In this document: one piece after another, positions 33,803-44,325 of the stretch
How the letters are laid out: the number at the start of each line of letters is the position of its first letter
Position numbering within the stretch: the stretch's first letter is position 1
DNA from: Arsenophonus endosymbiont of Aleurodicus floccissimus
GTDB taxonomy: Bacteria; Pseudomonadota; Gammaproteobacteria; Enterobacterales; Enterobacteriaceae
NCBI RefSeq assembly: GCF_900343025.1
Contig: NZ_OUND01000004.1
Coordinates: 1 to 64,000, forward strand
Direction: 5' to 3'
Length of the DNA: 64,000 nt
The notes under the pieces: model-generated
Told to the model about the DNA's origin: nothing
Seen by the model: only the letters and a program-made list of their open reading frames with translations
Database searches by the model: none
Made by a program: the position numbers and the translations under genes

Positions 33803-35709
33803 TTATATTGACTCACCTTCTAAATAGGTATAACCATATAATCCTGTTTCAAATTCAGCCAAAAACTGCTCCTTTAAACTTTTCGTCAAATCTTTACTAT
33901 TGACTTGATCACGAAAAAGCGTCAATAACATGTTAGGATCAAGCTTGACGTAATGGAGCATATCCACCACCGAATCCCCCCTCTTCACTTTGTAAATACC
34001 TGACTTCACCCGAATTATCAATATAGACGTCAATCGCTGCTGTATCGCCAAGCAAGTTATGCATATTGCCTAATATTTCTTGATAAGCACCGACCATAAA
34101 AAAACCTATCATCGGTGGCTCTTCTGGATCATAATTAGGCATTGACATGTTAGCAGCGATACCATCACCATCTATATAGTGATCAATAATACCATCCGAA
34201 TCACAGGTAATATCTAATAAAACCGCCCGCCGTTCTAATGGCGCATTTAATCCTTGAATCGGTAATACTGGAAAAAGTTGGTTAATACCCCAGGCATCCG
34301 GTATAGATTGAAATAACGAAAAGTTAACATATAGCTTATCAGCCATTCGCTCTTGTAACTCATCGATAATAGGACGATGAGCTCGATTACTGGGATCTAA
34401 ATCCTGCTAAATACGACGACAAATATTAAGATAAAGCTCTTCAGCCCAAGCACGCTCTGTCAAATTTAACATGCCATGGGCATATTGGGTATGCACATCA
34501 TATAACGAAAGTTGACTATCATGCAGCCATTCACGTAATGAACGGCTATTTCTCTATTGCATTTCATTCCATGTCTCCCACAGGGAAATAAGCGATAATT
34601 CGGTATCTTTCGGTGGTGGAGTGATCTGAGTAAATTCATTACGTTCAACCCCAATTATATTGGAAACTAATACGGTATGATGCGCGGTTAACGCTCGACC
34701 AGATTCAGTGATCACCGTTGGATGCTCTAACTCATGTTCATCACAAGCTCACCTATCGCCCAGATAACATTATTGGCGTATTCATTTAAACAATCATTGA
34801 CAGAACAATCCGATTGTGACCTAGTCCCTCATAATCAACTCCAAGACCACCACCAACATAAAAACACTCAATTTTGACACCTAATTTATGTAACTCAACA
34901 TAAAAACGAGCCGCTTCTCTAGCGCCTGTGGCAATATCGCGAATATTAGACATCTGAGAACCTAAATGGAAATGTAATAATTGCAAACTTTTCAGACGCA
35001 CTTCACTTTTTAATGCATCAATCAACTACAAAACCTGAGCGGTGGCCAAACCAAATTTTGATTTCTCACCACCGCTCGCTTGCCATTTACCCGAACCTTG
35101 TGACGCCAAATGCGCTCGTACTCCAAAACGAGGAATAACATCTAATCTTTTAGCTTCATCCAAAACTAGGGCAATTTCAGTCATTTTTTCAATCACTAAG
35201 TAGACTTTATGGCCAAGTTTTTCGCCGATCAACGCTAAACGAATATATTCCCGATCTTTATAGCCATTACAAACAATCACTGATTTCTTCATACCAGCAT
35301 GTGCTAATACAGCCATTAATTCTGCTTTGGAGCCGGGCTCTAAACCTAAAGGTTCTCCTGATCTCACTAAAGTTTCAATTACTCGCCGTTGCTGATTTAC
35401 CTTAATTGGGTAGACCAGAAAGTAATCACCTTGATAGCCATAATCACGACGTGCCCGTTCAAATACAGCATTAATTGACCGCAATTGATGTTGTAAAATT
35501 TGCGGAAAATAAAACAGTGCCGGCAAACGTAGATGTTGCTATTCTTCCTGTACTTGTTCAACTAAGGCGGCTAAATCAATTTTCGCTTCTGGTTGGTCAA
35601 GATTAGGACACACAGTAATATTACCTTGTTCATTAACTTGGTAATAGCCGCCTCCCCAATATGTAATATTATAAGTTTGTTGCATTTTACGCGCGATATT
35701 GTTATTCAT
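33803..35709 (-). pseudogene. speA: Biosynthetic arginine decarboxylase, degraded
   Basis: SpeA makes agmatine from arginine. Pieces from the start at 35709 (MNNNIARKMQQTYNITYWGG) to the end (YTYLEGES) cover the full gene. They include the pyridoxal-phosphate-binding region [12 protein letters not shown] and [14 protein letters not shown]. Stops or frameshifts occur near 35,540, 35,025, 34,790, 34,740, 34,555, 34,410 and 33,960. With speB also dead, the arginine-agmatine-putrescine route encoded here is lost. Confidence 0.95.
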
Positions 35710-36298
35710 ACTTATCTCCTGAAATGGAGTGTGAGCTTCACTTTTTCCCCAACATATCCTATCTAACGAGATAATATTCTCGTGTAAATTTTAAAATTTC
35801 AGGAAACAGCGCAATAACTCTTATTTTACTAAAAAAGGATTCATAACAACTCAGCAATCATTCTGTTATTTAATAGTTGCAAAACAACTTATCAATGAAT
35901 GATTTTAGTCTGTCTCGAGTACGACCTATAATTTCGACTAGAAGCCATAATATAGAGAAAGGAAATAGAAGCGGATACACAGACATTAAGCTGTGATGAT
36001 TGGTAATTTGCTATTTGCTGATAATGGAACATTACCCATTCATCTCAAAACATGGTTATAACATTCAGCCTCAGAACGTAACCATTTTAAATTGGGAAGT
36101 AGTATCAATACCGATAATACCGCATAACGCCTGATAAAAAAAAGGTTCATCAGTTATCGCGCTGTTTATACCTTTATTCGTAAGAAAAATGCAAAATCAA
36201 ATTGAATAAAACATCAACATATTTATCTATATTTAGCAAATCAGATTTTTGCTATCAACAAAGATAAAAAACAGCTAGCAATAGCGCAAAATTAACAT
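35710..36298. other. speA-metK intergenic region
   Basis: The two genes are divergent. I see no conserved open frame in the first 500 bases; the metK promoter and MetJ operator lie at its right end (listed separately). Confidence 0.5.
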
Positions 36299-36328
36299 TA
36301 TAATAGACGTCTGGATGGTAATACATCT
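36299..36328 (+). promoter_or_regulatory. metK promoter -10 and MetJ operator
   Basis: A perfect TATAAT (36299-36304) is followed directly by AGACGTCT (36305-36312), the exact MetJ met-box consensus. Two degenerate contiguous 8-mers follow: GGATGGTA (36313-36320) and ATACATCT (36321-36328). MetJ binds tandem 8-bp met boxes and represses metK in enterics. The -35 element is weak. Confidence 0.8.
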
Positions 36329-36367
36329 AATTCAGTTTCTCCGAATTTTTAAGGTAATAAAACATCT

Positions 36368-37522
36368 ATGACCACACATCTTTTCACTTCTGAATCAGTA
36401 TCAGAAGGTCATCCTGATAAAATTGCAGATCAAATTTCAGACGCAGTTCTTGATGCAATTCTTGAGCAGGATCCAAAAGCACGCGTTGCATGTGAAACTT
36501 ATGTAAAAACAGGTATGGTAATGGTTGGCGGTGAAATTACGACCAGCGCCTGGGTAGATATTGAAGAAATTACGCGGCGCACGATACGCGAAATTGGCTA
36601 TACCAGCTCTGATATGGGTTTTGATGCCAATTCCTGTGCTGTTATCAGTGCAATTGGCAAACAATCTCCTGATATTAATCAAGGAGTCGATCGCACAAAT
36701 CCTTTAGAACAAGGTGCGGGCGATCAAGGGATCATGTTTGGTTACGCTAATAACGAAACCGATGTTCTTATGCCAGCGCCAATTACTTATGCTCACCGTT
36801 TAGTCGAACGCCAAGCTGAAGTACGAAAAAATGGTACTTTGCCCTGGTTACGTCCAGATGCTAAAAGCCAAATCACTTTCCAATATGAAAATAATAAAAT
36901 AGTGGGCATTGATACTATTGTCTTATCTACTCAGCATGCTGAAGAAATTAGCCAAAACACCTTATCAGAAACGGTAATGGAAGAAATTATTAAGCCAGTA
37001 TTACCGACAGAATGGTTACAGCAAAATACTAACTATTTTATTAATCCAACAGGTCGTTTTGTTATAGGCGGTCCAATGGGTGATTGTGGTTTAACTGGTC
37101 GTAAAATTATTGTCGATACTTACGGTGGCATGGCTCGACATGGTGGCGGGGCTTTTTCTGGCAAAGATCCGTCTAAAGTCGATCGTTCTGCTGCCTATGC
37201 AGCGCGCTACGTAGCAAAGAATATTGTTGCCGCGGGACTTGCTGATCGTTGTGAAATTCAAATTTCTTATGCGATTGGTATGGCTGAACCGACATCCATC
37301 ATGATCGAAACTTTCGGTACTGAAAAAATAGCCAATGAAAAATTAGTTCATTTAGTGCATGAAATTTTTGACTTACGTCCTTATGGTCTAGTCAAAATGC
37401 TCAATTTATTACAGCCTATTTACCGTCAAACTGCCGCGTATGGACATTTTGGCCGCTCTCAATTCCCATGGGAAAAAACAGATAAAGTTGCTGAACTTCG
37501 CGCAGCCGTCGGTTTTAACTAA
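36368..37522 (+). CDS. metK: S-adenosylmethionine synthetase
   Basis: MetK makes SAM from methionine and ATP. The 384-residue product has the same length as E. coli MetK and is intact, with the motifs [28 protein letters not shown] and [19 protein letters not shown]. It is preceded by a TATAAT/MetJ operator and followed by a strong terminator, so it is monocistronic. It remains intact while the adjoining polyamine genes are dead. Confidence 0.98.
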   Translation: MTTHLFTSESVSEGHPDKIADQISDAVLDAILEQDPKARVACETYVKTGMVMVGGEITTSAWVDIEEITRRTIREIGYTSSDMGFDANSCAVISAIGKQSPDINQGVDRTNPLEQGAGDQGIMFGYANNETDVLMPAPITYAHRLVERQAEVRKNGTLPWLRPDAKSQITFQYENNKIVGIDTIVLSTQHAEEISQNTLSETVMEEIIKPVLPTEWLQQNTNYFINPTGRFVIGGPMGDCGLTGRKIIVDTYGGMARHGGGAFSGKDPSKVDRSAAYAARYVAKNIVAAGLADRCEIQISYAIGMAEPTSIMIETFGTEKIANEKLVHLVHEIFDLRPYGLVKMLNLLQPIYRQTAAYGHFGRSQFPWEKTDKVAELRAAVGFN

Positions 37523-37553
37523 CTAATCGTCGATTTTATCTTGTTAAAACAGC

Positions 37554-37581
37554 AAAGGGACAGTTAGATAACTTTCCCTTT
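37554..37581 (+). terminator. metK terminator
   Basis: AAAGGGA (37554-37560) pairs with TCCCTTT (37575-37581), with an inner AGTTA/TAACT helix, followed by TTGTTATTTT. It lies 32 bases after the metK stop. Confidence 0.8.
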
Positions 37582-37754
37582 TGTTATTTTGGAACTATGC
37601 AAAAATAGCAATTAGTTATTAAATTTTTTTAACGATTATTTAAAAAATACCATAATAAATTAATTACGTTTGCTCTAAGCTCACGCTTAGCCCATTTAAC
37701 CATATTAATAATATAAAATCACATCGAGTACCTATCGCTTTACAACAGATTGTC

Positions 37755-38219
37755 ATGCGAGTATTGCGCAACAAACTGGCTATAGCGAGTACCAAATTGG
37801 GAAAAACCTTTACAGAACCGTTGATTAATTACCGACAACGAGGAACCATCGCCGGTAGTGCTCACCTGGAGGCGTGGGAAATACATCTTAATCCCATTTC
37901 ACTGATTGAAAATGGTGAAATTTTTATCAATCAAGTTATTCCACATGAATTAGCCCATTTATTGGTTTATCACTGTTTTGGCAAAATAGACGCTCATGGT
38001 AAAGAATGGAAATGGATTATGCCAATAATCCTTGATGCTCCACCACAGAAAATTTATCAGTTTGCATTAACCTCAGTTCATAAGTGGATTTTTCATTACC
38101 ATTGCAAGTGCGACCTATCCCATCAATTAACCCTACGCCGGCACAACAAAATCCAACTCGGCAAAGGGGAGTATATTTGCAAAAAATGTGGTCAATATCT
38201 TATTTGGCAAAATCAATAG
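37755..38219 (+). CDS. sprT: SprT family zinc metalloprotease-like protein
   Basis: SprT proteins have an HExxH-type zinc site and a C-terminal zinc ribbon; the E. coli function is not well defined. Visible are IPHELAHLL and HGKEWKW, then two Cys pairs (CKC and CKKCG). From the ATG at 37755 the product is 154 residues. The E. coli protein (165) has 14 more residues at its start, and in-frame sequence upstream (KSHRVPIALQQIV) matches it. At the expected start codon (37713-37715) there is ATA instead of ATG. The protein is therefore either made from the internal ATG, which has no clear ribosome-binding site, or from a non-canonical start. Confidence 0.85.
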   Translation: MRVLRNKLAIASTKLGKTFTEPLINYRQRGTIAGSAHLEAWEIHLNPISLIENGEIFINQVIPHELAHLLVYHCFGKIDAHGKEWKWIMPIILDAPPQKIYQFALTSVHKWIFHYHCKCDLSHQLTLRRHNKIQLGKGEYICKKCGQYLIWQNQ

Positions 38220-38238
38220 GAGAGCAAATCACTCTCCT
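38218..38238 (+). terminator. sprT terminator
   Basis: AGGAGAG (38218-38224) pairs with CTCTCCT (38232-38238), overlapping the sprT stop, then TTTGTT. It also lies just past the end of the mgtE relic on the other strand. Confidence 0.65.
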
Positions 38239-38245
38239 TTGTTGA

Positions 38246-39315
38246 TCAAGCTAAATCAGTCATAATCATCTTAGCAATTTCAAAGTAAATAATTAATCCT
38301 GTGCCATCAATAAAAGTTGCAATAAAGGGAACAGAAACAATCGCAGGATCAATATTCAATTTTTTCAGTACCATTGGAATAATCGAAGAAATAATCGCAC
38401 TCCACACAGTAATTACCATCACAGTCAAACCGACAACTAGAGTAACTTAATAGTCTACGTCCAGGATCCAGGTACAAAATATGCCAACACAACCTATCGT
38501 TAGTGCCACTAAAAATGATGTAGATATCTCTTTTTTAAGCACAGCACCTAAATTACGTAAACTTACTTCCCCTAATGCCATTGCTCGCACTAAAGTAGAA
38601 GTTATCTGAGTACCACTAACTATTACCGCCGGTGCCAATTAATAAAGGAATAAAGAAAGCTAATGAAATAGCAGATTTCAACTGATCAGAAAAAGCTTTC
38701 AATACTGTACATGTATAAGCTTCAGCCACAAATAACATTAATAACCAAACAACACGTTTACGCTATAATGTTATTAGGCTGGTTGACATATAAGGCACTT
38801 CTAAAGGTAGCGTAGCGCCTTGTAGATGTGCATCTTGGTATTTCCCATCCTCAATTAATTCAGCAATATCTTGAGCACGTAATACCCCTTTTAGTTTAGA
38901 AAACTACACAACCGGAATAGAATCAACATCACAATGATTGAGAAGAGCAAACACTGCTTCACGTGATTGATATGGTAAAACAGAAAAAAAATCACATTGC
39001 ATAATATCTGATACAAATAATTCATCTGATGATGATTAATAATGTTTTCATTAATAACAAACCATTCAGATATTTATTTTTATCAATTACATAAAGATAA
39101 GTCGGGATTTGATCGCCGGGAATTATATTAGCCAGATTATTTTTAATAGCGGCAACAGAATCATTCATAGAAACTGCAATATAAGATTGGCTCATATATA
39201 CACTAACTTTCACTTCATCAAATTTATTATGATGTCGCTCATTGAAATTTTCTGTAGGGCTATTGGCCGGACACATCACATTGGGAGCCGTTTTTTGTAA
39301 GAATGTTAACTTCAT
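38246..39315 (-). pseudogene. mgtE: MgtE-type magnesium transporter, degraded
   Basis: MgtE is a Mg2+ channel with cytoplasmic CBS domains and a five-helix membrane domain. The N-terminal piece starts MKLTFLQKTAPNVMCPANSP and includes a CBS-like segment (PTYLYVIDKNKYLNGLL). Membrane pieces include TQITSTLVRAMALGEVSLRN and LTVMVITVWSAIISSIIPMV. Frameshifts or stops lie near 39,030, 38,905, 38,765, 38,640 and 38,447. It is preceded by an M-box riboswitch, which supports the assignment. Confidence 0.88.
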
Positions 39316-39392
39316 TTTCGAAACCCTATCACTGTTATAAACTGCAAACAGTTTTCAATATAAGGGCAAAACTAGATGCGAGAATATTAAGC

Positions 39393-39560
39393 TATCTCAA
39401 CGTCTCAGTTTTAGCAATATACAACGTATCCTGAAAGTAGCAGGAAGTTACATGGGGATACACACCTTGACTCGATATAATCCTATCCTGATCTTGGGCG
39501 TCTCTCGACGTCGTCAGATCAGCAACCTATGTTTGTATAGGAGCCTCGCCTAACGAGATA
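39393..39560 (-). ncRNA. M-box (ykoK-type) Mg2+ riboswitch upstream of mgtE
   Basis: On the minus strand the sequence contains GTTAGGCGAGGCTCCTATAC, then GCTG, ACGTCGAGAGACGCC and an AAGGTG-containing arm. These match the M-box conserved blocks (GUUAGGUGAGGCUCCU, GUCGAGAGACGCC, AAGGUG). The closing helix P1 is TATCTC (39560-39555) with GAGATA (39398-39393). It ends 77 bases before the mgtE start. In other bacteria this RNA turns off Mg2+ transporter genes when Mg2+ is plentiful. The elements look intact although the gene is dead. Confidence 0.85.
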
Positions 39561-39612
39561 CTGCACCGTGCTTAATATTAAAAAGTAATATTTAAAATCG
39601 TAAGTTATTTAA

Positions 39613-39961
39613 TTAAAAAAGCAAATTTTCATCAAATGCCAGACGATCTATTTTTATCTTTTTTGCTTCATTAATAACTTGCTCTGCTGTTTTACCATCT
39701 AACGTTCGGTAAATCCGTTTTTCCAATGCCCGAGCGGCAGCTATTTCACCAAGTTGACGATACTCATCAAAATTAATGCTATTAAACATAGTAATATCAA
39801 TAGCTTTATCAAATTGTTGCTGTTTTTCAAAAGAGAGAGACATCTCGTACTTCAGCAATAGAAGAACGTAATAATTGCTTATTTTCGTCATTTAGTTTTA
39901 ATTGTTGATCACAGCCCAATAACAAAAAATAAATGAAGAAAATTAATAGATTAAATCTCAT
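39613..39961 (-). pseudogene. Small lipoprotein of the DUF6694 type, frameshifted
   Basis: The start at 39961 gives MRFNLLIFFIYFLLLGCDQQ, a lipoprotein signal with lipobox LLGC, then LNDENKQLLRSSIAEVRD. The frame breaks in a TC dinucleotide run (GATGTCTCTCTCTTTTG); adding one TC unit restores VSLSFEKQQQFDKAIDI and the remaining 80 codons to the stop. The C-terminal part (LDGKTAEQVINEAKKI) resembles DUF6694 lipoproteins. Either a slippage lesion or a switchable tract; the former is more likely. Confidence 0.7.
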
Positions 39962-40164
39962 ATATAACGGCCTTCTCTCTGTTTTAACTATCAGCATAGC
40001 AAAATCAAAACTAATAAACCTAAATATGATGAAAATTTAAATAGAATAATTGTAAAAAAAAATTTCATACTGCTGGTAAAAAATTAACAGCAATACTTGA
40101 TTGCTTATCAATTGTTACCGAATAAAATAAAATTTAATTATAATCAAGTGACTTTATTCATCAA

Positions 40165-40809
40165 CTAGTCATAAATTAAAAATAATTTTCTTAATATAAT
40201 ATTACTTTTCAATATTACTTTTATTTTATAGTAATTTAACACCCCTTCAAAAGAAATAATAAGTTCAGCTTCTTGCGATTTTGGCCCAAGATCTTTTTTA
40301 AAGTTAAAATTTTTCAATTTAATTTTTCCGGTTGCCTCAAAACCAACACGATAGCCTCCCCATGGATTGTCACCTTTACCCATTAAGATAGCATTAAGGA
40401 CTATGGGTTTTGTTACACCATTTAACGTCAGCTGACCATCGATATGATAAGCGCCCTTGACTTGACTGACCTTAGTTGAAATAAAAGTTGCCTCTAGATA
40501 TTTTTTTACATTAAAAAATCTGCACTGCGCAAATGCTTATCACGTTCAGCATGATTAGTATCAATACTTTCAGTATTAATTACCACCTTAATCTGATCAT
40601 TTTGTGGATTCTTTTCATCAAACGTGAAATTACCGGCAAAATTCTTAAAATTACCATAAACCCAACTGTAATCTAAGTATTTAATGCGAAACTGGACAAA
40701 AGCGTTTTGACCTTCATTATCAATTTTATAATTAGCAGCTATTGCTGAATTAACGCTCGATAGCAAAATTGTGGTTACTAAAGCCAAAAAAAAAAAAAAT
40801 TTTCAACAT
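40165..40809 (-). pseudogene. yceI: YceI family periplasmic lipid-binding protein, frameshifted
   Basis: YceI proteins are secreted lipocalin-like isoprenoid-binding proteins. The ATG at 40809 opens MLKI followed by 14 T; 13 T would put it in frame with [16 protein letters not shown] (signal peptide) and [16 protein letters not shown] second break at about 40,512 lies in an A-run after HLRSADFL. The last piece ([20 protein letters not shown]) runs past the usual C-terminus. It lies directly downstream of the cytochrome b561 gene, as in E. coli (yceJ-yceI). Confidence 0.9.
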
Positions 40810-40825
40810 AACTATCTCCAATAAG

Positions 40826-41386
40826 TTATTTTCTTGAATGAATGCCAAGCATGCGTTTTAAGGTAACATCACCATCAATAAAATGATGTTTTAATGCTGC
40901 AATCACATGAAGAATAGAAAGAATAATAAGTGTCCAAGCCAAATAAAGATGTATAACACCTGCATTATCCGCCTGCATTCCCTCATCTAACCATATTGCC
41001 GGGATGTCAAAATAACCAAATATTGAAATAGGTTGACCATCGGCAGTAGAAATTAAATAACCACTAAATAATATGCCAAATAAAAGTAAATAAAGGGAAA
41101 ATTGGACAAGAGTAGAACTTATTTTTACTAAATTGCTATAACTATCTAGTAGCTTAGGTGGTGGCGGTGAAATAAATCGCCATAGAACATGAAATACCAT
41201 CAGCAAAAATAAAACAAAACCGATGCTCTTATGAATTTCTGGCGCTTTATGATACCAAGCGTCATAATAATTTAAAGATACCATCCAAAGCCCCAACGCA
41301 AACATTCCATAAACAGTAAGCGCAACCAACCAGTGAATTAAAATTGATATATGCCTAAACTGGGTTGAGGTATTCTTCCAAAGCAT
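40826..41386 (-). CDS. yceJ: Cytochrome b561 family membrane protein (YceJ-like)
   Basis: A 186-residue protein with four hydrophobic helices and the paired histidines of diheme b561 proteins (RHISILIHWLVAL, PEIHKSIGFVLF, HLYLAWTLIILSILHVIAAL). It probably shuttles electrons in the inner membrane; E. coli homologues oxidise ubiquinol or reduce superoxide. It is intact while its operon partner yceI is broken. The start at 41386 matches E. coli, where the protein begins close to FHNSTQFR-type sequence. Confidence 0.88.
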   Translation of the reverse strand: MLWKNTSTQFRHISILIHWLVALTVYGMFALGLWMVSLNYYDAWYHKAPEIHKSIGFVLFLLMVFHVLWRFISPPPPKLLDSYSNLVKISSTLVQFSLYLLLFGILFSGYLISTADGQPISIFGYFDIPAIWLDEGMQADNAGVIHLYLAWTLIILSILHVIAALKHHFIDGDVTLKRMLGIHSRK

Positions 41387-41878
41387 ATCAATATTCCTTT
41401 CGTTAAAGATTAAGAATAGTCAATTTTGATGCAATATTAATAATAAATGAATTTTTAAGTGATTAATTGCCAAACAAGAAGAAATAATTTATTATAGATC
41501 ATCACAAAAAATTATGATGTTACTCTATGAAATAGCTTCATCATTAAGATAAAAAAAATAACATTTGAAAATAAATTTTTATAATATATTTTATTTTACT
41601 GTTTTCCTTGTAATAGAGATCTATTTAATCACAGTTATTCGCATTCTATCAAAGTAAAACTTTATTAATAAAAAATAATTTAATACTATTAACTACATTG
41701 TTACCAATAATAACTACATATAAATTACCGTAGTTTGGTTAAAAATATTACATTATTGTTCAATATTAAATTTAATAATATTTAAAAAACTAACATTATA
41801 TTAACTTTGTTATCTAAAATAAGTAACTATATTAGCTAGGGTAATAGTAATAAAAATGAATGATCTAAATTATAAAAT
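41387..41878. other. AT-rich non-coding stretch upstream of yceJ
   Basis: No recognisable gene. The sequence is very AT-rich and should contain the yceJ promoter near its left end. Confidence 0.5.
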
Positions 41879-41903
41879 AGTATCCTCTATAATAGAGGAT
41901 ACT
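41879..41903 (-). terminator. Hairpin downstream of the DUF1471 relic
   Basis: AGTATCCTCTA (41879-41889) pairs perfectly with TAGAGGATACT (41893-41903) around three bases. It lies 40 bases past the stop of the DUF1471 relic. No strong T-run follows on either strand, so termination is plausible rather than certain. Confidence 0.5.
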
Positions 41904-41942
41904 AAGAAACGAAGGGTGAATAATAGTCACACAAACTAATTA

Positions 41943-42158
41943 TTAATTTTTTCCTATGATAGCACTTGCTCTTACGTAATTTTTTCCTCCCGCAGAAATT
42001 ATTTTCACAATAGTGGAATCTTTCTCTTTTGCTTTATTTTCTAAATTTTCAATGGCCTCATTAAGACTAATTGCTGAGGCAATAATAACTTCTTAAGCGA
42101 AAACACCAAATGAAACTAAAAAAAGAAAAACCACTATCATGAGATTTTTAATTTTCAT
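41943..42158 (-). pseudogene. DUF1471 (YdgH/BhsA/McbA-like) small secreted protein, nonsense mutation
   Basis: The frame reads MKIKNLMIVVFLFLVSFGVF then Ala, then TAA, then EVIIASAISLNEAIENLENK and KIISAGGKNYVRASAIIGKN. The second half matches DUF1471 proteins, periplasmic stress and biofilm-related proteins of enterics. The stop lies exactly at the expected signal-peptide cleavage region and could be CAA to TAA. Only this one lesion is seen. Two tandem ATG codons (42161 and 42158) are possible starts. Confidence 0.7.
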
Positions 42159-42161
42159 CAT

Positions 42162-42758
42162 AAACTATCTTCTAAAATTAACATTTGAGACTAATTTAAA
42201 ATCAAAATACAACAAAAATAAATACAATATATTTATAAAACATGCACTACAAAATTTTTTAAAATAATTATCTATCTAGTGGAATTGGTTATTTATGAAA
42301 ATAGATCAAATAAATAACATACTAATTTTATCTAAAAATAATATTAGAGATATAAAAATAAAGTCAATTTCAAATTATAATTAAAGTTTCATTATTGATA
42401 CTTTATAGCAAAATATTATCCAATAAATAGTATAAAGATAGAAATATATTTTATTGTAAAGAAAAAATAAATAAAAAAAATATTGAAAAAATAAATCTCA
42501 TATTTATCCTTTCTTCATTTTATACATAATAAACTTTATTTTTATTCAAAAAAAAATTATTATAACCCCAAAAGAGCATACAAAATAATTTGTTAATACC
42601 ATTAAAAATATATATTACATGGTAATATTATTTGATGTAAAAAATTATTTATTACCATATTAACAATTTATTTTTATTGTTTATTTATTTAACAAATTAC
42701 ACTAATTAGCTATAATTTTTGCGACTGATCATAAATATATATTTTTTATTGTCTTTAC
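42162..42758. other. AT-rich region upstream of the porin relic
   Basis: About 600 bp with no coding signal. Porin genes of enterics usually have long regulated upstream regions (OmpR sites), but I cannot identify sites here. Confidence 0.5.
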
Positions 42759-43867
42759 ATGAAACAAAAACAAGAGAAGAGGATGAGTGGCATGAAAATA
42801 AGGTGTATTGCATTGTTAATGTTAGTATTTCCCGTAACTAATATTGCCAATGCTGCTGAAATATATAATCAAGATGGAAAAAAATTAGAGCTTTATGGAA
42901 AAATTGATGTGCGAAACCATATTGGTAAAGCTAAAAGTGGCAGAGATGGTTCAAGAGTTCGTGTTGGAATTAAAGGCAGCACCGAAATTTCCGATAACCT
43001 TACTGGATTTGGTCAATTTGAATGGGAAACAATGGTTAATAAAACAGAGGATAGCCACATCAATAAAAATCGATTAGCCTATGTTGGAATTAATCATAAA
43101 TATTTAGGTTATATTGATTACGGCCGTAATTATAGCGTGCTATATCATATTAACGGCTGGATTGATGTCCTGCCTATATTTTGGGATGATGGCATATCAA
43201 TGCCTGATAATTATATGAACGGTATAAATAGAAATCTACTTACCTATCGCAACAATAATTTCTTTGGCTATATTGATGGATTAAACATTGCATTACAATA
43301 TCAAGGAAAAAATACGGATAAAATAAATCAGCTGTAAGTACAGCCAAGCAAAATAACGGCTATGGTCTATCAGTGATATATAATACTGATTTTGGACTAA
43401 GTTTTGGCGGCAATTATAGCAATTCACATAATGTCAATAATGACAAGGTTAATTACTATGCCAATCGCAAACGCGCAGAAACTTGGAGCATTGATGAAAA
43501 ATATAATACCAATAACGTCTATCTGGCATCAACTTATATTGAAACACGTAATAAGACACCTTTTGGCTCAACGAATACCAACATTGCATCTAAAACAGAA
43601 ACTTTTGAAATTGTCGCTCAATATACATTTTATTATAGTTTGAAACCATCATTAGCTTACATTCATGCTCAAGAAAAAGGTCTTGGAGAATATGGAAATA
43701 ATTACTTAAATAAATTCGTATCACTAGGTTCATTCTACTATTTTAATAAAAATTTTGCTGCACTGTTAGATTATAAAATTAATTTATTAAATAAGAATAA
43801 ATTTACTGAGAATTACGATATTAGCACTGATAATATTTTAGGTATAGGATTAGTCTATTGTTTTTAA
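42759..43867 (+). pseudogene. OmpF/OmpC-type trimeric porin, one frameshift
   Basis: General porin with signal peptide (MKIRCIALLMLVFPVTNIAN) and mature start AEIYNQDGKKLELYGKIDVR, and conserved strands RVRVGIKGSTEISDNLTGFG and NRLAYVGI. At about 43,325 the frame breaks (KINQL then TAA), while the shifted frame continues SAVSTAKQNNGYGLSVIYN to the terminal aromatic residue (GLVYCF). The terminal Phe is typical of outer-membrane porins. The total of about 355-365 residues is normal. The in-frame ATG at 42792 is the likely start. Confidence 0.88.
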
Positions 43868-44046
43868 ATATATTTAATATATGATCACAGATAAAAAATA
43901 TCTGGGATATTTTTATAAAAATTAACTAGCCATAGTCTTATCTAGTAGATAGTTTGATTTTATAAAATAAAAAGTTAATTAATTATTATCAACATTAGTC
44001 ACTATCAACAAAGATTATTTAATTTATTAATATAGCCAGATACAAG

Positions 44047-44080
44047 AATAGAGGCCGATATTATAGCCATCCTCTATTTT
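44047..44080 (+). terminator. Possible terminator between the porin relic and a small gene relic
   Basis: AATAGAGG (44047-44054) pairs with CCTCTATT (44071-44078), with T-rich sequence on the right. It could serve the porin from the left or the convergent small gene ending at 44109. Confidence 0.45.
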
Positions 44081-44108
44081 AATTAATATTTATTATGACA
44101 AATTTAAT

Positions 44109-44325
44109 TTACTTTAGGCATAATTTTTTAGGTGCTTTTTTTGCTCCAGATTTAATATGATCAGCTTTCTTCGCTTTTACTTTACCAGTATGAGATATGG
44201 TGTTTGGTTTTGACTTATTGCTGTCCAACATTGATTTGACTAGTTGTATTCATTGGAGTAGAAGCAGCCATACTACTAAATGAAATTAATGCTATTGATA
44301 AAAGTGCATATTTTACAAATTTCAT
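44109..44325 (-). pseudogene. Small lysine-rich secreted protein, frameshifted
   Basis: The start at 44325 gives a signal peptide (MKFVKYALLSIALISFSSMA) and AASTPMNTTSQINV. A stop follows soon after, but another frame continues with SKPNTISHTGKVKAKKADHI and a lysine-rich tail to the TAA at 44109. The composition resembles acid-shock-type small periplasmic proteins, without a firm family match. A one-base indel at about 44,225 would join the halves. Confidence 0.5.

Noticed and set aside
39820-39845. Phase-variable contingency locus at the TC run
   Set aside because: The run is short (about four units) and neighbouring genes are also pseudogenes, so simple decay is the better explanation; kept only as a checkable possibility.
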